Source: Pseudophaeobacter sp. EL27 (GTDB lineage Bacteria > Pseudomonadota > Alphaproteobacteria > Rhodobacterales > Rhodobacteraceae). From it: a stretch of DNA of 64,000 bases. The first letter of the stretch is position 1; each line of letters begins with the position of its first letter. The translations under genes were made by a program, and so were the position numbers. Shown here piece by piece: positions 44,817 through 54,179 of this stretch. The stretch lies in NCBI RefSeq assembly GCF_900313025.1, contig NZ_OMPQ01000014.1, positions 62,003-126,002 of the forward strand, written 5' to 3'. A model generated the notes under the pieces. The model was not told the DNA's origin and did no database searches. It saw nothing but the letters and a program-made list of their open reading frames with translations.

Positions 44817-45362
44817 ATGACGCCTTCAATCCCCCTCACACCCTCCACTCCCTCAGAGCTTCACCAGTCTCGACCCGCAGAGAAAGCGGACCGGATGCCT
44901 CTGGCGTTTTGCGATCTGGATGAGTTTGAAGAGGGGCTGTTGCCGGTTTTACGACACTTTCTGCAAAGTCTGGCCCAGCCTGAGAGCCAATCATGGCAAT
45001 TTGCCTTTCGCGTTGCTGCTGAACGCTGGGGAGAGAGCCTGGGGCTGCCAGTCGCTCAGTCCCTGTTCAAACTGGTGCAATTTACGACCAAGGCGCGGCG
45101 AGTCGGATTTGACAGTATAGATCCTTTGTCTTTGGAAGACCGAGAATACGTAACCCGCGATGAACAGGCCTTTTTGCAGATGCTGCACCACATGCGTCGT
45201 GATGAAACCCCGCGTGCCCGTGAGGCTGTGGCCAATGTGACCGGCTGCACCATGGATCCGGATGTCATCCGTGCTGGTTTGTCCTTTGCAGATCGCTTTC
45301 CGGCGGGGACGGCACGCAGCAAAAGGGCCAGTTCGCGACCCATTTTGCGGGTGGTGGGTTAG
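44817..45362 (+). CDS. Conserved-type hypothetical protein
   Basis: A 181-residue protein that I do not recognise. The first 25 residues are rich in Pro, Ser and Thr and look disordered. The rest appears helical: CDLDEFEEGLLPVLRHFLQSL, FAFRVAAERWGESLGLPVAQSLFKLVQ and DREYVTRDEQAFLQMLHHMRRDETPRAREAV. No signal peptide or membrane segment. The start ATG 44817 is preceded by AAAGGACAG; a longer open frame from 44712 is less likely. It has its own promoter space after smpB. Confidence 0.65.
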   Translation: MTPSIPLTPSTPSELHQSRPAEKADRMPLAFCDLDEFEEGLLPVLRHFLQSLAQPESQSWQFAFRVAAERWGESLGLPVAQSLFKLVQFTTKARRVGFDSIDPLSLEDREYVTRDEQAFLQMLHHMRRDETPRAREAVANVTGCTMDPDVIRAGLSFADRFPAGTARSKRASSRPILRVVG

Positions 45363-45793
45363 GGCATAAACCAGCGTTGGGATAGGGCCGGAGTTTGCCC
45401 GGCCGCATCGGGTTTGCTCTAGCAGGATCAGGCAAGAGTGGACAGACCGAGTTGTTTCGGATCACGTCCATGCGCCTAGGTGTCACGTTACCAGCTTCAG
45501 TCACTACTACAGCTTTGATCCCCAAAACCTGAAGGTGCGATCCGTGGCGATAATGTCGGGCAGGCCTTCGGTGACGAAACGGGAATATAGGTGCATCTTG
45601 TCAAAGAGTGCTCCCAACCCGGGGCTGGCGTTATCCGACCCTGTGGCGAAATGGGCCCCTGACAGATCCCGACGGAGTTCCAGTCCTGAGTAAAGATCTG
45701 ACATCTTTCTGAGGTATTGCGCAATATTTCAGCCTTCCCTTGCACCTCTGGCACGCCGATAGTAGGCATTGACACATCTTCAGGGAGGCTTTG
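45363..45793. other. Intergenic region before sseA
   Basis: About 430 bases. A 65-codon minus-strand frame (45507-45704, MSDLYSGLELRRDL) has an ATG and looks protein-like, but it has a weak ribosome site and no family I know, so it may be a gene fragment. The sseA promoter should lie between 45705 and 45780. Confidence 0.35.
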
Positions 45794-46648
45794 ATGCGCG
45801 ACGATCCAAAAACGCTTGTATCCACCGAGTGGCTGGCCGCTCACCTGAAAGATCCGGACCTGCGGGTGCTGGACGGATCCTGGTATCTGCCGCAGGAAGA
45901 GCGCGACGCAAAGGCGGAATATGAAGCCGGTCATATCCCCAATGCCCGGTTCTTTGATATCGACGAGATCTCCGATCATCGCTCGGAACTGCCGCATATG
46001 GTGCCCCCGGTTGAGAAATTCATGTCCCGCATGCGGGCGATGGGCGTTGGAGATGGTCATCAGATTGTGGTCTACGATGGGGCCGGTCTGAAATCGGCTG
46101 CCCGTGTGTGGTGGCTGTTCCGCCTGATGGGGCAGAACAATATTGCAATCCTCGATGGGGGCCTGCCCAAATGGCTGGCAGAGGGCCGCGAGACCGAAGA
46201 CCTGCCCCCGGTAATCCGCGACCGCCATATGACCGTACGGGTGCAGAACCATCTGGTGCGCGACGTGACCCAGGTCTCCTCTGCTGCCAAGCTGGGCGAC
46301 CATGAAATCATTGACGCGCGCGCCGCGCCGCGTTTCCGCGGTGAAGTAGATGAACCGCGCGAAGGCCTGCGGGCTGGCCATATTCCCGGCTCCAAAAACA
46401 CCCCCTACACTGAACTGCTCAACGCGGATGGCACCATGAAAGAGCCCGATGCCCTGCGGGCCAGTTTTGAAGCCGCTGGTGTAGATCTGAATAAACCTGT
46501 CATTACCACCTGCGGGTCGGGCGTTACCGCCGCCGTCCTGAGCCTGGGCCTAGAGCGGATCGGCAAGACCGATCACGCGCTCTATGATGGCTCTTGGTCG
46601 GAATGGGGGGCCTTCCCGACCCTTCCCGTTGCAACCGGAGAGAACTGA
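45794..46648 (+). CDS. sseA: 3-mercaptopyruvate sulfurtransferase
   Basis: Two-domain rhodanese that transfers sulfur from 3-mercaptopyruvate. The 284-residue protein has an inactive N-terminal rhodanese domain (LVSTEWLAAHLKDPDLRVLDGSWYLP, AGHIPNARFFDIDEISD) and an active C-terminal one with HEIIDARAAPRFRGE and the catalytic loop CGSGVTA (Cys240). The CGSGVT loop identifies mercaptopyruvate rather than thiosulfate specificity. The TGATG overlap with the aminotransferase gene fits a joint role in cysteine breakdown: transamination followed by sulfur transfer. Confidence 0.94.
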   Translation: MRDDPKTLVSTEWLAAHLKDPDLRVLDGSWYLPQEERDAKAEYEAGHIPNARFFDIDEISDHRSELPHMVPPVEKFMSRMRAMGVGDGHQIVVYDGAGLKSAARVWWLFRLMGQNNIAILDGGLPKWLAEGRETEDLPPVIRDRHMTVRVQNHLVRDVTQVSSAAKLGDHEIIDARAAPRFRGEVDEPREGLRAGHIPGSKNTPYTELLNADGTMKEPDALRASFEAAGVDLNKPVITTCGSGVTAAVLSLGLERIGKTDHALYDGSWSEWGAFPTLPVATGEN

Positions 46649-47832
46649 TGTTCGAAACCCTGAAACCACAGCCAGCTGACAAGATCCTGGCGCTGATGCA
46701 AATGTTCCGCGACGACCCGCGCGACAACAAGATCGACCTGGGCGTCGGCGTCTATAAGAACGCCGAGGGTCTCACCCCGGTGATGCGCGCCATCAAGGCG
46801 GCCGAGCATAAGCTCTGGGAAGAGCAGACCAGCAAATCCTATGTTGGTCTTGCAGGCGATCCGGCCTATGGCGATGCCATGATCAAACTGATCCTGGGCG
46901 ATGCGGTCGCCCGTGAAAACATTGCCGCAGCGGCGACTCCCGGTGGCACAGGTGCGGTGCGTCAGGCCTTTGAGATGATCAAGATGGCCAATCCTTCGGC
47001 CAAGGTGCATGTCTCGGATCCGACCTGGCCAAACCATGTGTCGATCCTGAACTATGTCGGCATCGAAACCGTCACCTATCGCTATTTCGACCGCGAGACC
47101 CGTGGTGTGAACTTTGACGGCATGATCGAAGACCTGAAGCTGGCCGCCAAGGGCGATGTGATTCTGCTGCATGGCTGCTGCCACAACCCCACTGGTGCCA
47201 ATCTCAACGAGGTGCAGTGGAAAGAGGTCATCGCGCTGATGAACGAGCGGGGGCTGATCCCGATGATCGACATTGCCTACCAGGGCTTTGGCGATGGTCT
47301 GGAAGAAGACGCAATGGGCGTACGTCTGGTGGCCTCCAGCTGCCCCGAGGTGCTGATCGCTGCAAGCTGTTCCAAGAATTTTGGCATCTACCGCGAACGC
47401 ACCGGCCTGCTGATGGCCCTGTCGCAGGATGCCTCGGCGCAGGTGTTGAACCAGGGCACCCTGGCGTTTTTGAACCGCCAGAACTATTCCTTCCCTCCTG
47501 ATCACGGCGCCCGTCTGGTGACCATGATCCTCAATGATGAGGCTCTGCGCGCGGATTGGGCGGCAGAACTGGAAGAGGTCCGTCTGGGCATGCTGGGTCT
47601 GCGCACAGATCTGGCAAATGAGCTGCAACGCCTGTCCGGCTCTGATCGCTTTTCCTTCCTGGCGCAGCATCGCGGCATGTTCTCGCTGTTGGGCACCACG
47701 CCAGATCTGGTGGAGAAAATGCGCGCCGATAACGGCATCTACATGGTGGGCGACAGCCGCATGAATATTGCCGGCCTGAACTCGGCCACCATTCCGGTAC
47801 TGGCCAAAGCGATCATCGACGCAGGCGTCTGA
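46648..47832 (+). CDS. Class I aromatic/aspartate aminotransferase
   Basis: PLP-dependent aminotransferase of the TyrB/AspC subgroup, 394 residues. Motifs are KIDLGVGVYKNAEG, TPGGTGAVRQAFEMI, SDPTWPNHVSIL, LLHGCCHNPTGANL, DIAYQGFGDGLEED and SCSKNFGIYRERTG with the PLP Lys243. The final residues NSATIPVLAKAI are typical. The start overlaps the sseA stop, so the pair is cotranslated; it may provide mercaptopyruvate from cysteine, besides aspartate or aromatic amino acid transamination. Confidence 0.93.
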   Translation: MFETLKPQPADKILALMQMFRDDPRDNKIDLGVGVYKNAEGLTPVMRAIKAAEHKLWEEQTSKSYVGLAGDPAYGDAMIKLILGDAVARENIAAAATPGGTGAVRQAFEMIKMANPSAKVHVSDPTWPNHVSILNYVGIETVTYRYFDRETRGVNFDGMIEDLKLAAKGDVILLHGCCHNPTGANLNEVQWKEVIALMNERGLIPMIDIAYQGFGDGLEEDAMGVRLVASSCPEVLIAASCSKNFGIYRERTGLLMALSQDASAQVLNQGTLAFLNRQNYSFPPDHGARLVTMILNDEALRADWAAELEEVRLGMLGLRTDLANELQRLSGSDRFSFLAQHRGMFSLLGTTPDLVEKMRADNGIYMVGDSRMNIAGLNSATIPVLAKAIIDAGV

Positions 47833-47853
47833 TCACCACTATATACATCACTT

Positions 47854-47885
47854 AAAAAGGGCGTCGGTTATCCGGCGCCCTTTCT
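47854..47885 (+). terminator. Terminator after the aminotransferase
   Basis: AAAGGGCG(T)CGG-TTAT-CCG(G)CGCCCTTT, a 12-pair stem with one G-T pair, 24 bases past the stop. Confidence 0.8.
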
Positions 47886-47993
47886 GCTGCCTGTGAAGGT
47901 GCTGGTTTAGGCTCTGTCTTTTTTCTGCGACGGAAAATCCGTCTGTCTTCGTTTGTGTTGGGTAAGGAACAGATTGATCCCAAGGAGACGCAG

Positions 47994-48251
47994 ATGAACG
48001 TTTTGAAATCCGCATTGGTGGTGGCAATGGTTGCCGTGCTGGCAAGCCCTGCTTTGGCCCATGGGGTGCATGTCAATCCAGACCGGGTGGAAGATCGAAT
48101 GGATCGCCGGGAGAACCGCCGGGATGAGGCGGTGGATCATGGGCCCCTGGATGTCATCGAAGATCATCTGGACCGCGCCGAAGACCGCTATGACCGGCGG
48201 TCCGATCGCCCGCACTATCACCACGGCAACAAGGTGATCATCATCAAGTAG
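47994..48251 (+). CDS. Small exported Arg/Asp/His-rich protein
   Basis: An 85-residue protein with a Sec signal (MNVLKSALVVAMVAVLASPALA, cleavage before HGVHV). The mature part is made of short charged repeats of the form DRxEDRxDRRxxRRD (about residues 30-70) and ends in PHYHHGNKVIIIK. The His cluster could bind metal, which I infer only from composition. ATG 47994 has AAGGAGACG upstream. No known family. Confidence 0.7.
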   Translation: MNVLKSALVVAMVAVLASPALAHGVHVNPDRVEDRMDRRENRRDEAVDHGPLDVIEDHLDRAEDRYDRRSDRPHYHHGNKVIIIK

Positions 48252-48275
48252 ATTTAGCCCAAAACTATGTGCTCA

Positions 48276-48311
48276 CAAAAAACGCGACCCCTAGGGGCCG
48301 CGTTCCTTTGT
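48276..48311. terminator. Bidirectional terminator between exported protein and amt
   Basis: AACGCG-N-CCCCTAGGGG-N-CGCGTT, flanked by six A on the left (T run for amt, minus strand) and CCTTTGTTTTT on the right. Confidence 0.8.
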
Positions 48312-48334
48312 TTTTGAGGTAGGGCTCGGGGTGG

Positions 48335-49645
48335 TTAGCCTGCTTTGAACTCGGGGTACGCTTCCATGCCCAGCTCAGCCATGTCGAGGCCGTTAATCTC
48401 GTCTTCTTCGCTGACGCGGATACCAATGGTTGCCTTGAGGATGAACCAGATTACCAGCGAGGCGACGAAGGTGAACACACCGTAGGCAACGATGCCGGTC
48501 AGCTGAGTCATCAGGCTGGCTTCGCCGTAAAAGATAACCGCGATGGTGCCCCAGATACCTGCCAGCAGGTGGACAGGGATGGCGCCGACCACGTCGTCGA
48601 TCTTGAACTTGTCCAGCATTGGTACGGCGAAGACCACGATTACACCACCAACGGCTCCGATCCAGAGCGAGCCAAAGAGGGTTGGGGCGAGTGGTTCAGC
48701 GGTGATCGATACGAGACCGGCCAGCGCGCCGTTCAGGACCATGGTAAGGTCAGGCTTTTTGTAGAGTACCTGCGTCAGGACCAGAGCGGCAACGGCACCG
48801 GCAGCAGCGGCCATATTGGTGTTGGCAAAGATGCGCGATACGTCAGAAACATCACCCACGGTGCCCATTGCCAGCTGCGAGCCGCCGTTGAAACCGAACC
48901 AGCCGAGCCACAGGATGAATGTGCCAAGCGTTGCCAGGGCCAGGTTGGAACCAGGCATTGGATTGACGCGGCCATCTTTGTATTTGCCCAAGCGGGGGCC
49001 AAGAACGATCGCACCAGCCAGCGCGGCCCAGCCACCGACAGAGTGAACAACGGTGGAGCCTGCAAAGTCAGAGAAGCCCATTGCATCGAGCCAGCCGCCG
49101 CCCCATTTCCAGGAGCCGGAAATTGGGTACATGAAGCCAGTCAGAACGATCACAAAGACCAGGAAGGGCCACAGTTTGATCCGCTCAGCCAGGGCACCCG
49201 ATACGATCGAAGCGGTGGCAGCAACAAATACCAGCTGGAAGAAGAAGTCCGAACCAACCGAAGCATAGTCCAGGGCAGCATCTGCCGCGGAGACGCCTAC
49301 GGCATCCAGCACAGTTTGACCGCCAATGGAAAAGAACCCATTGAAGTCGCCAGGATACATCGTGTTGAAGCCAACCAGCCAGTACATGATGGCAGCGATC
49401 GAATAGAGCGCGATGTTCTTGGTCATCTGCATGGTCACGTTCTTGGACCGCACCAGGCCGCCTTCGAGCATTGCAAAGCCCGCAGCCATGAAGAACACCA
49501 AGAAACCTGCCATGCAGAACAACAGGGTTGTCATGATGTAGGGGCCGATTTCGTCAAAGCTTGGGGCGGCCGCCTCATCCGCCAGGGCCAGGCCCGGCAG
49601 GGTGGTCAGCGCCAGGGCCGACAAGGAGAGAGAGAGTTTACGCAT
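48335..49645 (-). CDS. amt: Ammonium transporter
   Basis: Amt-family channel importing ammonium across the inner membrane. The 436-residue protein has a cleavable signal (about 22 residues), eleven membrane segments, FFMAAGFAMLEGGLVRSKNV, DFAGSTVVHSVGGWAALAGAIVLGPR with the first pore His, and a second pore His in DDVVGAIPVHLLAGIWGT. The cytoplasmic tail ends GLDMAELGMEAYPEF, the usual PII contact. It lies 23 bases downstream of glnK, the standard regulatory pair. Confidence 0.96.
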   Translation of the reverse strand: MRKLSLSLSALALTTLPGLALADEAAAPSFDEIGPYIMTTLLFCMAGFLVFFMAAGFAMLEGGLVRSKNVTMQMTKNIALYSIAAIMYWLVGFNTMYPGDFNGFFSIGGQTVLDAVGVSAADAALDYASVGSDFFFQLVFVAATASIVSGALAERIKLWPFLVFVIVLTGFMYPISGSWKWGGGWLDAMGFSDFAGSTVVHSVGGWAALAGAIVLGPRLGKYKDGRVNPMPGSNLALATLGTFILWLGWFGFNGGSQLAMGTVGDVSDVSRIFANTNMAAAAGAVAALVLTQVLYKKPDLTMVLNGALAGLVSITAEPLAPTLFGSLWIGAVGGVIVVFAVPMLDKFKIDDVVGAIPVHLLAGIWGTIAVIFYGEASLMTQLTGIVAYGVFTFVASLVIWFILKATIGIRVSEEDEINGLDMAELGMEAYPEFKAG

Positions 49646-49668
49646 CAGTTATCCTCCAAATGCGGCGC

Positions 49669-50007
49669 TTAAAGCGCGTCTTGATTGGTTTCGCCGGTGC
49701 GCACCCGTAGGGCGTGCTCCACATCGATCACAAAGATCTTGCCGTCACCGATCTTGCCGGTGCGGGCGGTTTTGGCGATGGTTTCAACCACTTGCTCGGC
49801 CAGGCTGGCGGAAACCACGATTTCCAGCTTTAGCTTGGGAACAAAGTTCACTTCGTATTCGGCGCCGCGGTAGATCTCGGTATGGCCCGCCTGAGCGCCA
49901 AACCCTTTGACTTCGGACACCATCAATCCAGAGACGCCGATGCCTGTCAGTGCTTCGCGGACGTCCTCCAGTTTGAAGGGTTTGATGGCAGCGATGATCA
50001 TTTTCAT
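49669..50007 (-). CDS. glnK: PII nitrogen regulatory protein GlnK
   Basis: Trimeric signal protein that reports nitrogen status and blocks Amt when nitrogen is plentiful. The 112-residue protein begins MKMIIAAIKPFKLEDVREAL and has the T-loop VKGFGAQAGHTEIYRGAEYEV with the uridylylation Tyr51, then KIGDGKIFVIDVEHALRVRTGE. ATG 50007 is chosen by family length. The NtrC-dependent promoter expected upstream could not be identified: no -24/-12 pair with correct spacing is visible on the minus strand. Confidence 0.96.
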   Translation of the reverse strand: MKMIIAAIKPFKLEDVREALTGIGVSGLMVSEVKGFGAQAGHTEIYRGAEYEVNFVPKLKLEIVVSASLAEQVVETIAKTARTGKIGDGKIFVIDVEHALRVRTGETNQDAL

Positions 50008-50291
50008 TTCGACATCCTCGTCTTGGAGGGGGCCTGTCACCAAAGGATCTGGCTGTGGCACCCATGCATTTTGCACATGCAGAAAAACCAAGGCGCCGAG
50101 TCGGGGGAACCGGAGTGGCGCTTTTGCAGGTGCAGCACGTAGGGGGAAGATCAATAAACGAGCGGAAAATCGTAAACCTGCTGGAAAATTGGGCAGGTTT
50201 GAGAGGGAAATTCCCCATAAACCGCCTCTCTACAAAGTGAGGCGAAACGGGTAGAGTGGTTAAAACGGGCAAACCGGGCAGGATTTTTGAA

Positions 50292-52544
50292 ATGGCGCAG
50301 GGTTCAGGGCGAAAGCCACTGGTGGCGGAAAAACGCTATGCAAAGACAGGGGCCAAAAGGCCGGCCAAGCGATCTGGCGGGTTGTGGGGGCTGTTGTTTG
50401 GCAAGGCCAAGCCCAAACCGAAGGCAAAGCCAAAACCAAGAACCAAACCACAGCCACAAGCACAGCGTCCGGGTTCTGCGCGGCGCAAGGCTGCACGGCC
50501 TCGTAAACCACGTGGATTGATTGGCACCCTGCTGATGCCGTTCCGCTGGCTGTTGCGACTGGTCTGGGGCTTCTCCTGGCGCGTTGGAGTGATTGTCCTC
50601 TCCCTGGTGGGCATGGCGGTCGGCTATCAGACCCTCAATCTGCCAGAGCTGGCAACTCTGCTGGATGGGCGCGCCCGTGGCTCTGTCACCATGCTGGATC
50701 ACGAGGGCGAGGTCTTTGCCTGGCGTGGCGATCAGTTTGGCGGTGTTGTGACAGCACAGACTGTCTCACCGCATTTGAAAAACGCCATTGTCGCCACCGA
50801 AGACAAACGGTTCTACCGCCACTTTGGCATCTCCCCACGTGGTGTGGCCTCGGCGGTACGCATCAACCTGAGCGAAGGCCGTGGGCCTTTGTCGGGACAT
50901 GGTGGCTCTACCATCACCCAGCAGACCGCAAAACTGCTGTGTCTTGGGCGGGTTTACGACCCAAAGGATTGGGAGAGCGAAGCGGCCTATGAGAAAGACT
51001 GTCGTCAGGGGTCGCTGTGGCGCAAGGGCACCGAGGCGATCTATGCCATGGCGCTGGAGGTCAAGTTCACCAAGGATGAGATCCTCTCCATCTATATGAA
51101 CCGCGCCTATATGGGGGGTGGGGCCCATGGGGCAGAGGCTGCTGCGAAGCGCTATTTCGGCAAATCCGCTAGTCAGCTGAGCGCTGCTGAGGGCGCGATG
51201 CTGGCGGGATTGTTGACCGCCCCCTCGTCACTGGCCCCGACCAATAATCTGAAACGATCGCAGGATCGGGCTGCGACGGTGCTGCGTCTGATGCATGATC
51301 AGGGCTATCTGAGCGCTTCTGAGGCCAAATCCGGGCAGGACAATCCGGCCCGCCTGAGCCCGGCAGCCGAGGCGCGGGCGGGGGGCTATTTTGCCGATTG
51401 GATCATGGACAGTGTTCCCAGCTATTTTGGCGCTCAAACTGCCGAAGATGTGGTGATCCGCACCACCATGGATCAACGTCTGCAAACCGCCGCCGAAGAG
51501 GCGATCACCTATGTCTTTGACAACAAGGTGCGTCCGGGCTCCAAGGCGCAGGCCGCCATTGTGGTGATGAGCGCGGATGGCGCGGTGCGCGCCATGGTAG
51601 GGGGGCGCAAGACCCGCGTTTCCGGGGTTTTCAACCGAGCGACACAGGCAAAACGGCAGACAGGTTCGGCCTTCAAACCCTTTGTTTATGCCACGGCGCT
51701 GGAGCTTGGCTACTCGCCGCTCGATATCCTGCTGGACACGGAATACTGTCTGGATCTGCCGGGCTCTGGTGAATGGTGCCCCAAGAACTACACCCGTAAA
51801 TACTACGGCGAGGTGACGCTGGCCCGGGCTTTGCGGGATTCGCTGAATGTGCCTGCGGTGAAACTCTCTGAGGCGGTGGGCCGGGATCGGGTGCGCCGCG
51901 TTGCCAGCGATTTTGGCATTGATAACGCCATGGCAGAGGGACCCGCACTGGCGCTGGGTGCTTCGGAAAGTACTCTGTTGGAAATGACAGGTGCCTACGC
52001 AGGTATTCTCAACGGTGGTTCTTCAGTGACGCCCTACGGGGTGAGCGAGCTGCGATTGGTCACTGATACCGAACCTCTGATGGGGCGCAGTGGCGGCATG
52101 GGAGAGCGGGTGATCCGCACCGAGGCGGCGCAGCAGCTGGTCTGGATGATGGAGAAAGTCATTGCCGAGGGCACCGGGCGTCGGGCGCAAATTCCGGGCT
52201 GGCAGGCGGCGGGGAAATCCGGCACCACCCAGGCCGCACGCGATGCCTGGTTCATCGGCTTTACTGCGGATTATGTCGCCGGGGTCTGGATGGGCTATGA
52301 TGACAATACCCCCCTGAGCGGCGTCACTGGTGGGGGGCTGCCAGCCGAGATCTGGCGCGAGGCCATGGTACGCGTACACGAAGGGCTGACGCCGGACCCT
52401 CTGCCGATGTTGGCTCCGGCCCCTATTGTTATTCCGGAACCTGTGCGACCGGCACCGCAACGGCGCCGTGACAGAATTCGCCCCGGCCAGGAAATTGGCC
52501 GTGCAGTGGACGGGCTGTTGCGCGATATCTTTGGTCGCAACTAG
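50292..52544 (+). CDS. Class A penicillin-binding protein (PBP1A type)
   Basis: Bifunctional peptidoglycan synthase of 750 residues. A basic cytoplasmic tail of about 85 residues (repeated KPKPKAKPKPRTKPQP) precedes a membrane anchor. The glycosyltransferase domain has ATEDKRFYRHFGI, GGSTITQQTAKLL and KRYFGKSASQLSAAEGAMLAGL. The transpeptidase has GSAFKPF with the active Ser at about residue 459, SLNVPAVK, and AGKSGTTQAARDAWFIGF. ATG 50292 fits best; GTG 50256 is an alternative. It is followed by a strong terminator. Confidence 0.9.
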   Translation: MAQGSGRKPLVAEKRYAKTGAKRPAKRSGGLWGLLFGKAKPKPKAKPKPRTKPQPQAQRPGSARRKAARPRKPRGLIGTLLMPFRWLLRLVWGFSWRVGVIVLSLVGMAVGYQTLNLPELATLLDGRARGSVTMLDHEGEVFAWRGDQFGGVVTAQTVSPHLKNAIVATEDKRFYRHFGISPRGVASAVRINLSEGRGPLSGHGGSTITQQTAKLLCLGRVYDPKDWESEAAYEKDCRQGSLWRKGTEAIYAMALEVKFTKDEILSIYMNRAYMGGGAHGAEAAAKRYFGKSASQLSAAEGAMLAGLLTAPSSLAPTNNLKRSQDRAATVLRLMHDQGYLSASEAKSGQDNPARLSPAAEARAGGYFADWIMDSVPSYFGAQTAEDVVIRTTMDQRLQTAAEEAITYVFDNKVRPGSKAQAAIVVMSADGAVRAMVGGRKTRVSGVFNRATQAKRQTGSAFKPFVYATALELGYSPLDILLDTEYCLDLPGSGEWCPKNYTRKYYGEVTLARALRDSLNVPAVKLSEAVGRDRVRRVASDFGIDNAMAEGPALALGASESTLLEMTGAYAGILNGGSSVTPYGVSELRLVTDTEPLMGRSGGMGERVIRTEAAQQLVWMMEKVIAEGTGRRAQIPGWQAAGKSGTTQAARDAWFIGFTADYVAGVWMGYDDNTPLSGVTGGGLPAEIWREAMVRVHEGLTPDPLPMLAPAPIVIPEPVRPAPQRRRDRIRPGQEIGRAVDGLLRDIFGRN

Positions 52545-52570
52545 CCGCCCCGTAGATCTTTGCCGCTCAC

Positions 52571-52598
52571 AAAAAAGGCTCCCGCTTGGGAGCCTTTT
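52571..52598. terminator. Bidirectional terminator between PBP gene and mlaC
   Basis: AAAAGGCTCCC-GCTT-GGGAGCCTTTT, an 11-pair stem with A and T flanks that works on both strands. Confidence 0.9.
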
Positions 52599-52629
52599 GA
52601 TTTCAGTATTTGGGGCTGCAGAGATGGCC

Positions 52630-53223
52630 TTAGCTCTGGCGCTTTAGCTCGGCAATCATGGCGTCGATGTCGCCTCTTTGGCCGTCCAAAATCGCACCAA
52701 TCTCGGTCCGCTCGGTCAGTAGCAGGTTCACCCCTTCAATATACATATTGAAGAACAGGTCCTTGCCGGAGCGATCGGAGACCAGGAAGGTGACGACGAA
52801 GGGAGCTTGGCCCTGTAGGTGGGCGAGGGTGGTTACCTCGTACCATTTCTTGACCCGCTTGACGCTTTTGACCTCAAGACTGCCACCAATGAATTCGCGG
52901 AAGCGTTTGCCGTATTTCCGAGAGATATAGGCCTGGAATGCCTTGGAAAAATTTCGTTTCTGCGCTGCTGAAGCCCGGCGGGCATCTACGCCAAGCGCAT
53001 AGGCCGCGATATAAGAGGTATCGCTATAGCGTTTGAAGATCCGTTCAAACTCGCGGAACATGGCGTTTTCCGCCTTGCCCGATGCGATGACCTTATTGAT
53101 GTCGGTGACGAGGCTGTTGATCAGCTTGCTGGCCCCTGCTTCGTTCAAAGCCCAAAGAGGCGCAGCAGGGACAAGCGCCGCGCTGGCGGAAAGTCCGGTC
53201 AAAAAGCTGCGGCGATGCATCAT
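52630..53223 (-). CDS. mlaC: MlaC-like phospholipid-binding periplasmic protein
   Basis: Shuttles phospholipids between outer and inner membranes in the Mla pathway. The 197-residue protein begins MMHRRSFLTGLSASAAL, a twin-arginine-type signal, followed by FREFERIFKRYSDTSYIAAYALG, FQAYISRKYGKRFREF and MYIEGVNLLLTERTEIGAILDGQRGDIDAMI. It starts one base after the mlaA stop, so both are cotranslated. The inner-membrane MlaBDEF genes are not in this window. Confidence 0.88.
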   Translation of the reverse strand: MMHRRSFLTGLSASAALVPAAPLWALNEAGASKLINSLVTDINKVIASGKAENAMFREFERIFKRYSDTSYIAAYALGVDARRASAAQKRNFSKAFQAYISRKYGKRFREFIGGSLEVKSVKRVKKWYEVTTLAHLQGQAPFVVTFLVSDRSGKDLFFNMYIEGVNLLLTERTEIGAILDGQRGDIDAMIAELKRQS

Positions 53224-53985
53224 TCAAAATCCTTCAGTATTTAGTTCAAAGGGATCGATCTCTTCGATCTCGGCCGTTTCACCCAGCTCAAAGCGGCGGT
53301 TCTGCAAATAGAGCAGCCGTGCCTGTGCATAGCTGTCGGCACTTTCATAAAGAATCGAATCCACGGTATCTGAATATCTGCCACGATCGCCCATGCGGCG
53401 CACCACTTCAGCGTAAACACTTATGTTATCGGCGGGATTGTTCCGAGCGTAGCCAATGGGGTTGGTGAAGAAATCAACAAGAATCCCGGTGGCGTCCCGT
53501 GCTGTCGAGGGGCCATAAAGCGGCAGTTCTACATAGGCGCCTTCGCCGACACCCCAAACCGCAAGCGTTTTGCCAAAGTCGGTATCCACCTCGGCGAAGC
53601 CAAAATCAGAAGCGGGGTTGGCCAAGCCAAGGAAACCAATTGTGCTGTTCAATGCAAAGCGGGTCAGCGCCTGACCGGCGAGTTTGGGATTGCCCTGCAA
53701 CAGGGCATTGACCATTTGCCCGGGCATCGACAGGTTCTCGGCAAAGGACGAAAAGCTGGTGACCATGGGTTCCGGAACAATCGAGACATAGCCTTTGGAT
53801 GCGGGGCGAAAGGCGTAGCGGTCTACCGTCAGATTAAAGCTGTGAACACCGCGATTGGTGTTTTCATAGGGGTCAAAGACCTCGCCCGCAGCTTTGGCTT
53901 CTGGGCTTTGTGTGGCGCAGCCTGCCAGTGATAAAGCCAACGCAAATGCAGCAAAAACAAATCGAGACCTGGAGATAATTCGCAT
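53224..53985 (-). CDS. mlaA: MlaA-like outer membrane lipoprotein
   Basis: Removes phospholipids from the outer leaflet of the outer membrane and hands them to MlaC. The 253-residue protein has a lipoprotein signal with LSLAGC, then VFDPYENTNRGVHSFNLTVDRYAFRPASKGY, SMPGQMVNALLQGN, FGKTLAVWGVGEGAYVELPLYGPSTARDATG and a C-terminal YAQARLLYLQNRR. ATG 53985 was selected by the signal; upstream codons to 54084 are unconserved. First gene of the mlaA-mlaC pair, divergent from the type I secretion genes. Confidence 0.92.
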   Translation of the reverse strand: MRIISRSRFVFAAFALALSLAGCATQSPEAKAAGEVFDPYENTNRGVHSFNLTVDRYAFRPASKGYVSIVPEPMVTSFSSFAENLSMPGQMVNALLQGNPKLAGQALTRFALNSTIGFLGLANPASDFGFAEVDTDFGKTLAVWGVGEGAYVELPLYGPSTARDATGILVDFFTNPIGYARNNPADNISVYAEVVRRMGDRGRYSDTVDSILYESADSYAQARLLYLQNRRFELGETAEIEEIDPFELNTEGF

Positions 53986-54179
53986 TCGAGTTGTGACCCA
54001 TTTAATTCGCTGTTTAAGAAACACGAGCACCCTAGTTAGGGGCAATCCGGCGGATTCCCACTTTCTACTGCAATTTGTTTGCACGTTTGTGGCAGATTCG
54101 GAACAGGTTTCCCAAGAGTTGTCGTTGGCGCAGGGTCTAATATGTCGCGACCCGTTTGAACAGGTAGAGCATAGTCAAT

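Noticed and set aside
45507-45704. A 65-codon minus-strand frame before sseA
   Set aside because: Protein-like wording but weak start and no known family; left as part of the intergenic description.
48569-49672. A 367-codon plus-strand open frame
   Set aside because: Antisense to amt across its membrane segments; composition is not protein-like.
50041-50110. TGGCAC followed by TTGCA as a sigma-54 promoter for glnK
   Set aside because: The spacing is nine rather than five bases and the orientation is opposite to glnK.
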